Shown here: positions 16,887-23,674 of the stretch, in pieces
Layout of the letters: every line of letters starts with the position of its first letter
How positions within the stretch are numbered: the first letter of the stretch is position 1
Assembly (NCBI GenBank): GCA_964619065.1
Contig: CAZUCC010000009.1
Span: 1-64,000 of the forward strand
Length of the DNA stretch: 64,000 bases
Source: JANXUC01 sp964619065
GTDB taxonomy: Bacteria; Acidobacteriota; Terriglobia; Terriglobales; Acidobacteriaceae
Reading direction: 5' to 3'
The notes under the pieces: generated by a model
The model's database searches: none
What the model saw: the letters and a program-made list of their open reading frames with translations, nothing else
What the model was told of the DNA's origin: nothing
Program-made: the position numbers and the translations under genes

Positions 16887-16921
16887 GGGCCTTGGAGATG
16901 TCTCCGAGGCCCTTCTTTTTC
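16887..16921 (+). terminator. Intrinsic terminator after the HD-like gene
   Basis: GGGCCTTGGAGA and TCTCCGAGGCCC form a 12-pair stem with one G-T pair and a tight loop, followed by TTCTTTTTC. It closes the HD-like gene and insulates the three-gene operon downstream. Confidence 0.85.
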
Positions 16922-17191
16922 TGCTCCTAAATTCGTAGGCAGGGGGTCACTTTCCGAATATCCGACAATGCCGTTTGAGCGTTGTTCAGCCAAGTGGATT
17001 ATTGCCGGCTTGCCCGTCCGGCACTTCGTTGCAGCGGCTCCCATCAATATGGCGGCCCGTGAACGCGACTTAGTCACATCCCTCCTCTTTGAGATCTCCA
17101 GCCGCGTCGCGAGCGGATCCGATGGTGGAGTTGCACAGCGGATAGTGGGTAAAGTGTTAGCCTGTAAGTCACAGACGCCGGGCCGATCTGC
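16922..17191. other. Upstream region of the three-gene operon
   Basis: I see no gene in these 270 bases. They must hold the promoter of the operon that starts at 17192, but no good -35/-10 pair is evident. Confidence 0.4.
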
Positions 17192-17737
17192 ATGGAAAAA
17201 CTGAAGGGTATCATCGCCGACTTCAATAACGACATGGTGGTATACAAGGACGTCGCCTACTTTGGTCCCGTCCGCCGGGAACTGATCGAGCTCTGCGTCG
17301 AGTACTCGGGGTTGATGCACGTCGAGATCCTCATCGGCGGATACAATGACGACCCGCGCTCTCTCTATGAAGTGCCGGAAGTCCGGCGCTGGATCGCGCT
17401 CCTGTTTGCGAAATGGCCCGATGCCATGCTGTGGATGACTCCGGCGAGCCTTTGGATGACCGTACTCTGCCTCAATCCCGAGATGCACTCTCGCCAGCCC
17501 GACGGACAATTAAAGATCGAGATGGACCTGCAACGCGTGACCAAGCAGATCGGAGAGAGCCAGATCGCGGGCCTCAACGCGCTGCGCGAGGCCGGTATGC
17601 CGGAGGACGCGGTCGATAAAGCTTTCACGAGTGCGCTTGAAAACGTCAAGGCGATGATCGCGCGCAAGAAGTTCGGCGAAGATTACATCGTGTTGCATCC
17701 CAAAGATGGCCAGCCTTTGATTTATCGTAATGATTGA
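17192..17737 (+). CDS. Unknown soluble protein, first gene of the EACC1-like/metallopeptidase operon
   Basis: A 181-residue protein without signal peptide or membrane segment. The N-terminal half looks alpha/beta (IIADFNNDMVVYKDVAYFGP, then RSLYEVPEVRRWIALLFAKW and a hydrophobic run DAMLWMTPASLWMTVLCL). The C-terminal half is helical (GESQIAGLNALREAGMPEDA). I do not recognise the family, and no catalytic motif stands out. It is 30 bases upstream of the EACC1-like gene and shares its operon, which begins after one terminator and ends at another. By position it could be a sensor, substrate or partner of the metallopeptidase encoded two genes later. That role is inferred from context only. Confidence 0.75.
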   Translation: MEKLKGIIADFNNDMVVYKDVAYFGPVRRELIELCVEYSGLMHVEILIGGYNDDPRSLYEVPEVRRWIALLFAKWPDAMLWMTPASLWMTVLCLNPEMHSRQPDGQLKIEMDLQRVTKQIGESQIAGLNALREAGMPEDAVDKAFTSALENVKAMIARKKFGEDYIVLHPKDGQPLIYRND

Positions 17738-17767
17738 CCCGGAATTTGCAACCACAGGAGGTGCGAA

Positions 17768-18124
17768 TTGGACGAAATACGCGTACTAGGTTTGACACGT
17801 TTGGAGAGTCTGGATCTCAAACGCGAGTTCCCGGACGCCGATATCAAGTTCGAGACGGCTCCCACTAAAGACCAGGAGAGCGGTGAACTGGCTACCGTAG
17901 CCGTGATCATATTGGCGCTGGCCGGAATCAAGGCGCTAGCCGCGTGGCTACTGAAACATGAGACACACGGAAAAATCTCACACTACGTTACCGTTACGAA
18001 CCACAAGGGCGAGAGTCGTACGGAACGGTTCGAAATGGACGTGACGGAGAGCACCAGCCAAGCCGATGTTGTGAAGCAACTGGCGACACTGATGAAGGTG
18101 GATCCGAGTGTGCTCAAAGCGTGA
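17768..18124 (+). CDS. Small membrane protein resembling effector-associated constant component 1 (EACC1)
   Basis: A 118-residue protein with a short N-terminal region (DLKREFPDADIKFETAPTKD), one hydrophobic helix at about residues 43-63 (TVAVIILALAGIKALAAWLL), and a C-terminal beta/alpha part with HYVTVTNHKGESRTERFEMD and a final helix. This layout, including the acidic GEL just before the helix and a basic KH after it, is that of EACC1, a component reported beside peptidase and nuclease effectors in NTP-dependent conflict systems. The match is by eye. The TTG start is fixed by AGGAGGTG five bases upstream. The end of the gene overlaps the start of the metallopeptidase gene by 17 bases, so translation is probably coupled. 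Confidence 0.7.
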   Translation: MDEIRVLGLTRLESLDLKREFPDADIKFETAPTKDQESGELATVAVIILALAGIKALAAWLLKHETHGKISHYVTVTNHKGESRTERFEMDVTESTSQADVVKQLATLMKVDPSVLKA

Positions 18125-19877
18125 GCAGGCGCCCGCTACGGATCGCCCGTTCGCCGGCGACGCGGATGATTTCGCGAAGATCGATCTGATCTCCAATCAC
18201 ACCGTCTTCAAAGAACCCGATTATTACTGGGACCTACTGCGCAAGCGCGATCTTCCCGTCGAAACCTTTTCGAGCTTCATTCACGAAGCGACGCACCATT
18301 GGTGCTTTTCCTCGCCAGTGGGACTGGCGCTGACGATGCTGTTTCTCTCCGCGGGGCGGCAGGCCTTACGCTGGCTCAGCAACGGCACCGAAGCCAATCG
18401 TAACCGCACTCTCGACGACCTTCTGACGTTCGATATCGTCTTCCGATTCCTGGGTCCCCTGAACGAAGGCTTGGCGCAATTCGCCGAGTACGACGTGCTG
18501 CCTTCCGAATCGACTAGTTTGATCTCACCACCGATGCTTTCAGCGCTGACTCATCTGTTCAACGCGCCCCGCCTGCTGGCGAACGCTCCCAAGGAATATC
18601 CGACGCGTGCAGCGCATGAAATCAGAAGGGCGATCACCCAATGGAGGTTGTCCCGCCAAACCATCGAGCGCAAGAGCGAACTCTTGCTGCAGCCGATCGG
18701 ATCAGACGGCAGCAACTATCTGCTCGGATACCTCACCATCAAGCAGTTATGGCGGAGCGCGTCGCGCTTCTACCCCGAACTAAGGGACGCGGACGTCTTC
18801 ATGATGCTGGTCCGCAAGCTAATATACGGGGATCACGCGCTGGCCGCCGAAATTCTGGATCGGAAGAAAACTCCCCGGCAACGCGGTTTAGGGTTCGGCC
18901 GACAGCTCTATGAGAGATTGCGTTTCATCCGAAGCATGCATTTTAGCAACGAGGTGCCTTGGAGCGAATGGGAGAAACTTCTGGAGCCGCCTGAAAGGAA
19001 CTTTCGCGGTCCCACGAATATGGCTGACGGGCCAGCCTTCGCCGCTCTGGACACGCAGAAACAAGTGAAGAAAGGCATGGCCCTTCGCCTCAAGTTTGTG
19101 AATGAGGTAATGAAGCCGCTAAAGCTGCCTTTAGGCAAGAGCGGACACGAATTTCCCCCGGATTATTTCCTGGATTTGATAAACGAACGGCACCTGATGT
19201 GGCTTGGAAATCTGGATGCGAAGTGGGAATCCACCGGACCGCGTAGGGGCCGCGTCGTCCGCGGCGAAGAGGTTCTGTTCGACAACTATGACCTCACCGA
19301 AATGTCCGATGAAGGCCTGGACAAACTCACGTTGGATATCTATGTCGACTTGTATGAGAACTATCAGTTGACGACCATCGGCAACGGCAAGTTCGTTTTT
19401 GGGTTCGCTCACGCTGGCAATCTGGACGAAATCTCCCGATCGCGCTTGATGAAAAACAGAATGGATCGGTCCCGGCTAGTGGGTTTGACCAATGTGTTAC
19501 AAGGAGCCGTTCGCGGATACGTGGGAGTCACCAACTATCGCTTTGTGGCTGAAGAATTCTGGAACAACGGGGGGCGGGAACTGCTGGATGAAACCTATCT
19601 CGACTTCGCACTCGATTCTAACGACAAGGCAATCGCGATCATGAAGGGCCAGGGGATTGCCGGTGCGCTGGGAAACGATGGCGATCTGGTGAGAAACGTC
19701 GCGGCCATCAGCCTGGGCGCCAGCGTCGAGATGAGTCCGGAACGGCTCAAGTCCGTCTGCACCGATTTTCCGTTAGACCCGCTGCAGACCATCCAAAGGG
19801 TTAAGGATCTGTGGACCGTCGACAAACTCCCACTCGCCAGCGTGCGCAAGGATGGATTTCTGGATAGTGCTTTCTAG
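18108..19877 (+). CDS. HExxH (gluzincin-like) metallopeptidase, effector candidate
   Basis: A 589-residue protein, apparently cytoplasmic. The zinc site is FIHEATHHW, with H59-E60-A-T-H63. The motif LNEGLAQFAEYD at 119-130 gives a likely third ligand, E120, in the NEGxA form typical of gluzincin peptidases. The gap of 56 residues to the second histidine is longer than in M1 enzymes but is seen in looser Peptidase_MA-type members. The remaining 450 residues are mostly helical and match no family I know. The GTG start at 18108 lies inside the EACC1-like gene. As third gene of a bounded operon with an EACC1-like partner, a protease effector that is switched on by an unknown trigger is a reasonable inference. 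Confidence 0.78.
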   Translation: MCSKREQAPATDRPFAGDADDFAKIDLISNHTVFKEPDYYWDLLRKRDLPVETFSSFIHEATHHWCFSSPVGLALTMLFLSAGRQALRWLSNGTEANRNRTLDDLLTFDIVFRFLGPLNEGLAQFAEYDVLPSESTSLISPPMLSALTHLFNAPRLLANAPKEYPTRAAHEIRRAITQWRLSRQTIERKSELLLQPIGSDGSNYLLGYLTIKQLWRSASRFYPELRDADVFMMLVRKLIYGDHALAAEILDRKKTPRQRGLGFGRQLYERLRFIRSMHFSNEVPWSEWEKLLEPPERNFRGPTNMADGPAFAALDTQKQVKKGMALRLKFVNEVMKPLKLPLGKSGHEFPPDYFLDLINERHLMWLGNLDAKWESTGPRRGRVVRGEEVLFDNYDLTEMSDEGLDKLTLDIYVDLYENYQLTTIGNGKFVFGFAHAGNLDEISRSRLMKNRMDRSRLVGLTNVLQGAVRGYVGVTNYRFVAEEFWNNGGRELLDETYLDFALDSNDKAIAIMKGQGIAGALGNDGDLVRNVAAISLGASVEMSPERLKSVCTDFPLDPLQTIQRVKDLWTVDKLPLASVRKDGFLDSAF

Positions 19878-19964
19878 CTGGCTCCGTCTCACAAGTGAAG
19901 AATCCTGTTACGGAGTGCTCCTCCGGTTCCGACTCGGAAATTCCACGAGGACTGATTTCCCTCC

Positions 19965-19999
19965 GTGGCCCGGGGAGCTTCTCCGGGCCACAATTTTTT
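19965..19999 (+). terminator. Intrinsic terminator after the metallopeptidase gene
   Basis: GTGGCCCGGGGA pairs with TCTCCGGGCCAC (one wobble pair, loop of three) and is followed by AATTTTTT. It closes the three-gene operon. Confidence 0.85.
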
Positions 20000-20046
20000 A
20001 CGCCTCATGTGGGGACAACAACAAGTCGTTTGGACTAGCCTATCGG

Positions 20047-20643
20047 CTACTTTTGTGCGGCAGCCTCGCTTTCCTTAAGGTATGCGGCCTTGAGCGTGCC
20101 CTTACTTTTGGCGATCGGCAACAACGTTGGATAGAACTGCACAAAGGTGTGCTCGACGGCGGCGTGATCTTCGTGGCAGGTGAAGCAAGCGTTGCCCTTC
20201 CCCGCCGCCGTGGAAGTCTGATCGTCCTTGCCAAAGCCAAAGTAAGCCCATTTTTCCGGGAAATGCGTTGAATCTTTGACTTCTACGGCCAGACCCATTA
20301 AATCGGTCTGAAAGCGACCGGTTTTATTGATGGATCCCTTACTCTGCGCGTCGCGCTCGTCAATCACAAACATCGTTTGATCCGGCCATTTGCCGGAGCT
20401 CACAAACTCCTGGTAGGCCCACCGCGGCACGAAGACGTTGGTGAACATTTCGTGGCTGCCAGGTTCAGGGCTATAGTTCATGCCGTAACCGGCGGAGAGG
20501 AACTCCCAATCCCGGTAGTCGGTAGGGCGGAGCAGGCTCCCCTTTTCGTCGTATTGCGGTTTGGGGGACTTCTCTTCGGACGAAGCGGCTACCCAAATGA
20601 AAGAGAAAGTGAGAACCAACACAGCACTGAGAAAAAATTTCAC
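20047..20643 (-). CDS. Cytochrome P460-family exported haem protein
   Basis: A 198-residue periplasmic c-type haem protein. The signal peptide (KFFLSAVLVLTFSFIWVAA) runs to about residue 22. The body matches cytochrome P460: RDWEFLSAGYGMNYSP, KWAYFGFGKDD, and the haem-binding CFTCHEDHAAVEHTFVQFYP near the C-terminus, where the CxxCH cysteines hold the haem. Family members oxidise hydroxylamine or detoxify nitric oxide, but many are uncharacterised. The start is taken as GTG at 20643 because GGGAGGTTATT stands immediately before it; the in-frame ATG at 20667 would place that site inside the gene. It is divergent from the histidine kinase, with a shared 140-base control region. Confidence 0.85.
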   Translation of the reverse strand: MKFFLSAVLVLTFSFIWVAASSEEKSPKPQYDEKGSLLRPTDYRDWEFLSAGYGMNYSPEPGSHEMFTNVFVPRWAYQEFVSSGKWPDQTMFVIDERDAQSKGSINKTGRFQTDLMGLAVEVKDSTHFPEKWAYFGFGKDDQTSTAAGKGNACFTCHEDHAAVEHTFVQFYPTLLPIAKSKGTLKAAYLKESEAAAQK

Positions 20644-20784
20644 AATAACCTCCCAATGGACCTTCAACGGGACTGCATAAAGTATCAGGCCCGGCTCTTT
20701 GGAGTGCTATACCAGAGACTGCACCGACAGAGCAATTCGCTGCATTTTTGCCTTTTCCTGCTGGCCATAGAATACGATCTCCCA

Positions 20785-21903
20785 ATGGACGCGTCGCCTA
20801 CTCGTTCCAAGTCGCACGACTGGCTATGGATCGCATCGATCTGGTTCGGTTTTGGGCTGTTCGACGCGACGCAGACCGTTTTCGTCATGCGCTCGGAAGG
20901 CATGCATCACGCCTGGGTGTACCTGTTCGTGACGATGGTCCTCGCATGGCTGCCGTGGGCTTTGGCGACGCCGATCGTGCTGCACCTCGGGCACCGCTTC
21001 CCTCCGATAAAGGCGAGGCCCTTCTCCAACTGGCTCAAGCACTTGGGCACTTGCACGGCCATCGGCCTGGTTTTCACAGCCTGGACCACATGGCTGGAAC
21101 TTCGGCTCAACCCATATGCCTTGCCTTCGGTTCCAGGGCCGTTTGCTCATGTTTGGCTCGACAAGTTCTACAACGGGCTTCTCACAACTGTGCTCCTGTA
21201 TGCCACCATCCTCATCGTTAGCTCTGTATTGGAGTCCAGAGAGCGCTTGGCTCAGCAACAAACTGAGACTGCGCGTCTCAACGAGCAGCTCTCCAAGGCC
21301 CAACTCAAGGCCCTTCGGCGCCAAATCGAACCGCACTTTCTGTTCAACACGCTCAATGCAGTCGCCGGCCTGATACGTGAGGGAAGAAATGATGCTGCGG
21401 TGAGCATGATTGCGGGCTTGAGTGACTTTCTGCGCCGGGTTCTGGAAGACTCCCCTCGACAACAGGTGCCGCTGGGAGAAGAAATGGAGTTCGTACAGCA
21501 GTACCTGAACATTCAGAGGGTGCGCTTTGCGGAACGCCTTCAAATCAGTGTAGATGTCCCCAAGGATCTCTATCCGGCGCAGGTTCCCAGCCTGATTTTG
21601 CAGCCGATGGTCGAAAATGCGGTCAAACATGGCATTGCACAACGAGCGCAGGGAGGAGCGATTCAAATTACCGCGTTTCGTTCCAACGGGACGCTGACCC
21701 TCAGCGTCTACAACGAGGGCCCCAGTCTGCCTGCGGACTGGGAGATGACTCACTCGGGGATTGGCATCTCCAATGTGCGAACGCGCCTGCAAAGTCTATA
21801 CGGAGACGCCTTTGCATTGAGCATGAGGAATCGAGACGCGAGCGGTGTTGAGGTATCTGTTTCCCTGCCCTTCGCGGTGACCTCCTCCATCAAGGAGAAA
21901 TGA
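20785..21903 (+). CDS. LytS/YehU-type sensor histidine kinase
   Basis: A 372-residue inner-membrane kinase. About four membrane helices fill residues 12-150. The His_kinase domain follows a coiled-coil (ESRERLAQQQTETARLNEQL) and carries the phospho-acceptor in RRQIEPHFLFNTLNAVAGL (H near residue 184). The ATPase domain has LQPMVENAVKHGI (N-box) and GIGISNVRTRL (G-box). The ATG at 20785 is the first start giving a normal N-terminus; the frame stays open upstream across the antisense of the P460 gene, which is not credible coding. The stop is three bases before the response regulator, so the two are co-transcribed partners. Confidence 0.92.
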   Translation: MDASPTRSKSHDWLWIASIWFGFGLFDATQTVFVMRSEGMHHAWVYLFVTMVLAWLPWALATPIVLHLGHRFPPIKARPFSNWLKHLGTCTAIGLVFTAWTTWLELRLNPYALPSVPGPFAHVWLDKFYNGLLTTVLLYATILIVSSVLESRERLAQQQTETARLNEQLSKAQLKALRRQIEPHFLFNTLNAVAGLIREGRNDAAVSMIAGLSDFLRRVLEDSPRQQVPLGEEMEFVQQYLNIQRVRFAERLQISVDVPKDLYPAQVPSLILQPMVENAVKHGIAQRAQGGAIQITAFRSNGTLTLSVYNEGPSLPADWEMTHSGIGISNVRTRLQSLYGDAFALSMRNRDASGVEVSVSLPFAVTSSIKEK

Positions 21904-21906
21904 TCC

Positions 21907-22710
21907 GTGCGCACGGAACAGAATCTGGCAAAAGAACGTCTGACAACAGATCCCCCAGCGAACGCCTCTCCTGCAAAAATTCGCGTGCTAGTCGTCGACG
22001 ATGAACCCCTCGCCCGCAGCAACCTCACTGTGCTCTTGCGGCTCGATCCAGAGATTAAAATCGTCAGCGAATGCGGTTCTGGCATGGAAGCTTTGGCAGA
22101 AATTCGCAACTTGAGGCCGGATCTGGTTTTTCTCGATGTACAAATGCCGGAATGTGACGGGTTTGACGTCCTGGAAATGTTGGGCGGAGATTTGCCCCCC
22201 GCTGTCGTCTTTGTGACCGCTTACGACCAATATGCATTGCGTGCTTTTGAGGCCGGGGCACTCGATTACTTGTTGAAGCCGTTTGACAATGCTCGATTCG
22301 AGCTGGCGCTTGACCGTGCCAAGGGCCGGATCACGCATACCAGGAATATGACGCGAACCATGGAACGTTTCGCCGTTAAAAGCGCGGGGCAGGTCTCGTT
22401 CCTGAAAAGCTCCGAGATTGATTGGATTGAAGCTGCGGACTACTATGCCTGCCTGCATGTAGGTACGAGAAGCCATCTGCTGCGCCGCAGCATGGCCGAC
22501 CTCGAGCAAGAGCTGGATGCGTCCGTTTTTTGCCGCATTCACCGTTCGGCCATTGTGAATCTGGACCGGGTCCGAGGTCTGAAACTCAATGCAGATGGTG
22601 AATACGAGGTGTGGCTTGACAACGGAACAAGGCTCCGGCTCAGCCGGCGGTACAGGAAACAATTACAGTCCCGCCTGTGGGGTGTCCGCGGTTCCAAGGG
22701 TCCGCGATGA
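21907..22710 (+). CDS. LytTR-family response regulator
   Basis: A 267-residue DNA-binding response regulator. The receiver domain (about 23-145) has the acidic pair VVDDEP, phospho-acceptor aspartate in DLVFLDVQMPECDGFD (near D76), the threonine in FVTAYDQYALRAFEAGALDYLLKPF, with the conserved lysine. The C-terminal LytTR domain (about 165-262) shows FLKSSEIDWIEAADYYACLH, FCRIHRSAIVNLDRV and LRLSRRYRKQL, the beta-rich fold that contacts DNA. The start is GTG at 21907, three bases after the kinase stop. Target genes are not evident. A perfect hairpin 40 bases after the stop may end the transcript. Confidence 0.93.
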   Translation: MRTEQNLAKERLTTDPPANASPAKIRVLVVDDEPLARSNLTVLLRLDPEIKIVSECGSGMEALAEIRNLRPDLVFLDVQMPECDGFDVLEMLGGDLPPAVVFVTAYDQYALRAFEAGALDYLLKPFDNARFELALDRAKGRITHTRNMTRTMERFAVKSAGQVSFLKSSEIDWIEAADYYACLHVGTRSHLLRRSMADLEQELDASVFCRIHRSAIVNLDRVRGLKLNADGEYEVWLDNGTRLRLSRRYRKQLQSRLWGVRGSKGPR

Positions 22711-22750
22711 CATACTGTCGCGAGTCTTGGTCGGTTTTCCGCTGTGGCGC

Positions 22751-22778
22751 GGTAGTGTCCTAATTTTAGGACACTACC
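22751..22778. repeat. Perfect 13-bp inverted repeat after the LytTR gene
   Basis: GGTAGTGTCCTAA and TTAGGACACTACC stand face to face with a two-base loop. The half-arm ends in CACTACC, the same bases that flank family 1 repeat ends, and copy B of that family begins 12 bases later. There is no long T-run, so it may be a mobile remnant or a REP-type unit rather than a plain terminator. Confidence 0.6.
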
Positions 22779-22790
22779 TTTCGTTGGGTC

Positions 22791-22903
22791 GTGGTGCAGT
22801 TTCGTAAATACATTCCTCTGGCTTTGTCATTCCGAGCCAGGTCTATCGGCGCTACTGCCGCGCTTCGGAATGACAATTTTATAGAAATAGCAAACGGACC
22901 CAC
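22791..22903. repeat. Family 1 interspersed repeat, copy B (113 bp, short form)
   Basis: Nearly identical to copy A over its left 90 bases, including GTGGTGCAGTTTCG and the facing TGTCATTCCGA / TCGGAATGACA arms. The right terminus has drifted (GGACCCACTACC in place of GCACCACTACC). It lacks the 42-bp hairpin insert of copy C. It occupies the space between the LytTR gene and pgsA. Confidence 0.82.
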
Positions 22904-22997
22904 TACCTTCCGTTGCTTTCGCTTGCCTGCTGGGCGATAATCTTGATCATCCGGGATTGCCTTCAAAGCCGTCTTCGGACACGGCTCGATTCTTGCA

Positions 22998-23657
22998 GTG
23001 ACGCTGCCCAACTACATTACGTTCAGCCGGATTGTGGCGGTTCCACTCTTCATGTGGCTGCTGCTGACACCACGCCTCTCCAGCGTGACCGGCGAAAAAG
23101 AAGCGTTCGCCTCACTGCTGTTTATTGCAGCTTCTATCACCGACGGGCTCGATGGCTACCTGGCGCGGCGGCGCGGACAAATCACCACGCTGGGCATGTT
23201 GCTGGACCCGTTGGCCGATAAGCTCCTGATCACGGCCGCCCTGGTGACGCTGGTGCAATTCAGTCCGGCCCTGGTTCCTGCCTGGATTGCCGTGCTCGTG
23301 ATCGGACGTGAATTCCTGGTGAGCGGATTACGTTCGATTGCTTCCTCCGAGGGCTTCACCCTGGAAGCGAGCGATCTCGGCAAATACAAGATGTTCGTCC
23401 AGATTGTTTCCGTGGTTGCGGTAATCCTTGATCACCGCTGGCATGCCTGGTACTTCGGCCCCATCACCATCCCCGTGCATTGGGTTGCCGTGCTGGCGAT
23501 CTGGGCGATGATTGTCCTTTCCGTGTGGTCGGCCGTAGATTATTTCGCCGCATTCTGGTCGAAAATCGATCGTCAGGCGGTGAAACGCCGTCGCCGGAGC
23601 TTCATCCTGAGCCGCCGCAAAGCTGTAACAGCCGGCAGCCGTCAGCCGACTTCGTAG
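22998..23657 (+). CDS. pgsA: CDP-diacylglycerol--glycerol-3-phosphate 3-phosphatidyltransferase
   Basis: A 219-residue inner-membrane enzyme that makes phosphatidylglycerol phosphate, the first step to phosphatidylglycerol and cardiolipin. It begins TLPNYITFSRIVAVPLFMWL, typical of PgsA, and carries the CDP-alcohol phosphotransferase signature D-G-x2-A-R-x8-G-x3-D-x3-D in DGLDGYLARRRGQITTLGML followed by DPLADK. Four to six membrane helices are predicted. The C-terminus is a basic tail (RRRRSFILSRRK). The start is GTG at 22998. It converges with the radical SAM gene, whose stop is 17 bases away on the other strand, leaving little room for terminators. Confidence 0.92.
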   Translation: MTLPNYITFSRIVAVPLFMWLLLTPRLSSVTGEKEAFASLLFIAASITDGLDGYLARRRGQITTLGMLLDPLADKLLITAALVTLVQFSPALVPAWIAVLVIGREFLVSGLRSIASSEGFTLEASDLGKYKMFVQIVSVVAVILDHRWHAWYFGPITIPVHWVAVLAIWAMIVLSVWSAVDYFAAFWSKIDRQAVKRRRRSFILSRRKAVTAGSRQPTS

Positions 23658-23674
23658 CTCTCGTCGGTCGCGAA

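Noticed and set aside
20377..20784. 136-residue extension of the histidine kinase
   Set aside because: It runs antisense through the cytochrome P460 gene, which has clear family motifs; the kinase start at 20785 is preferred.
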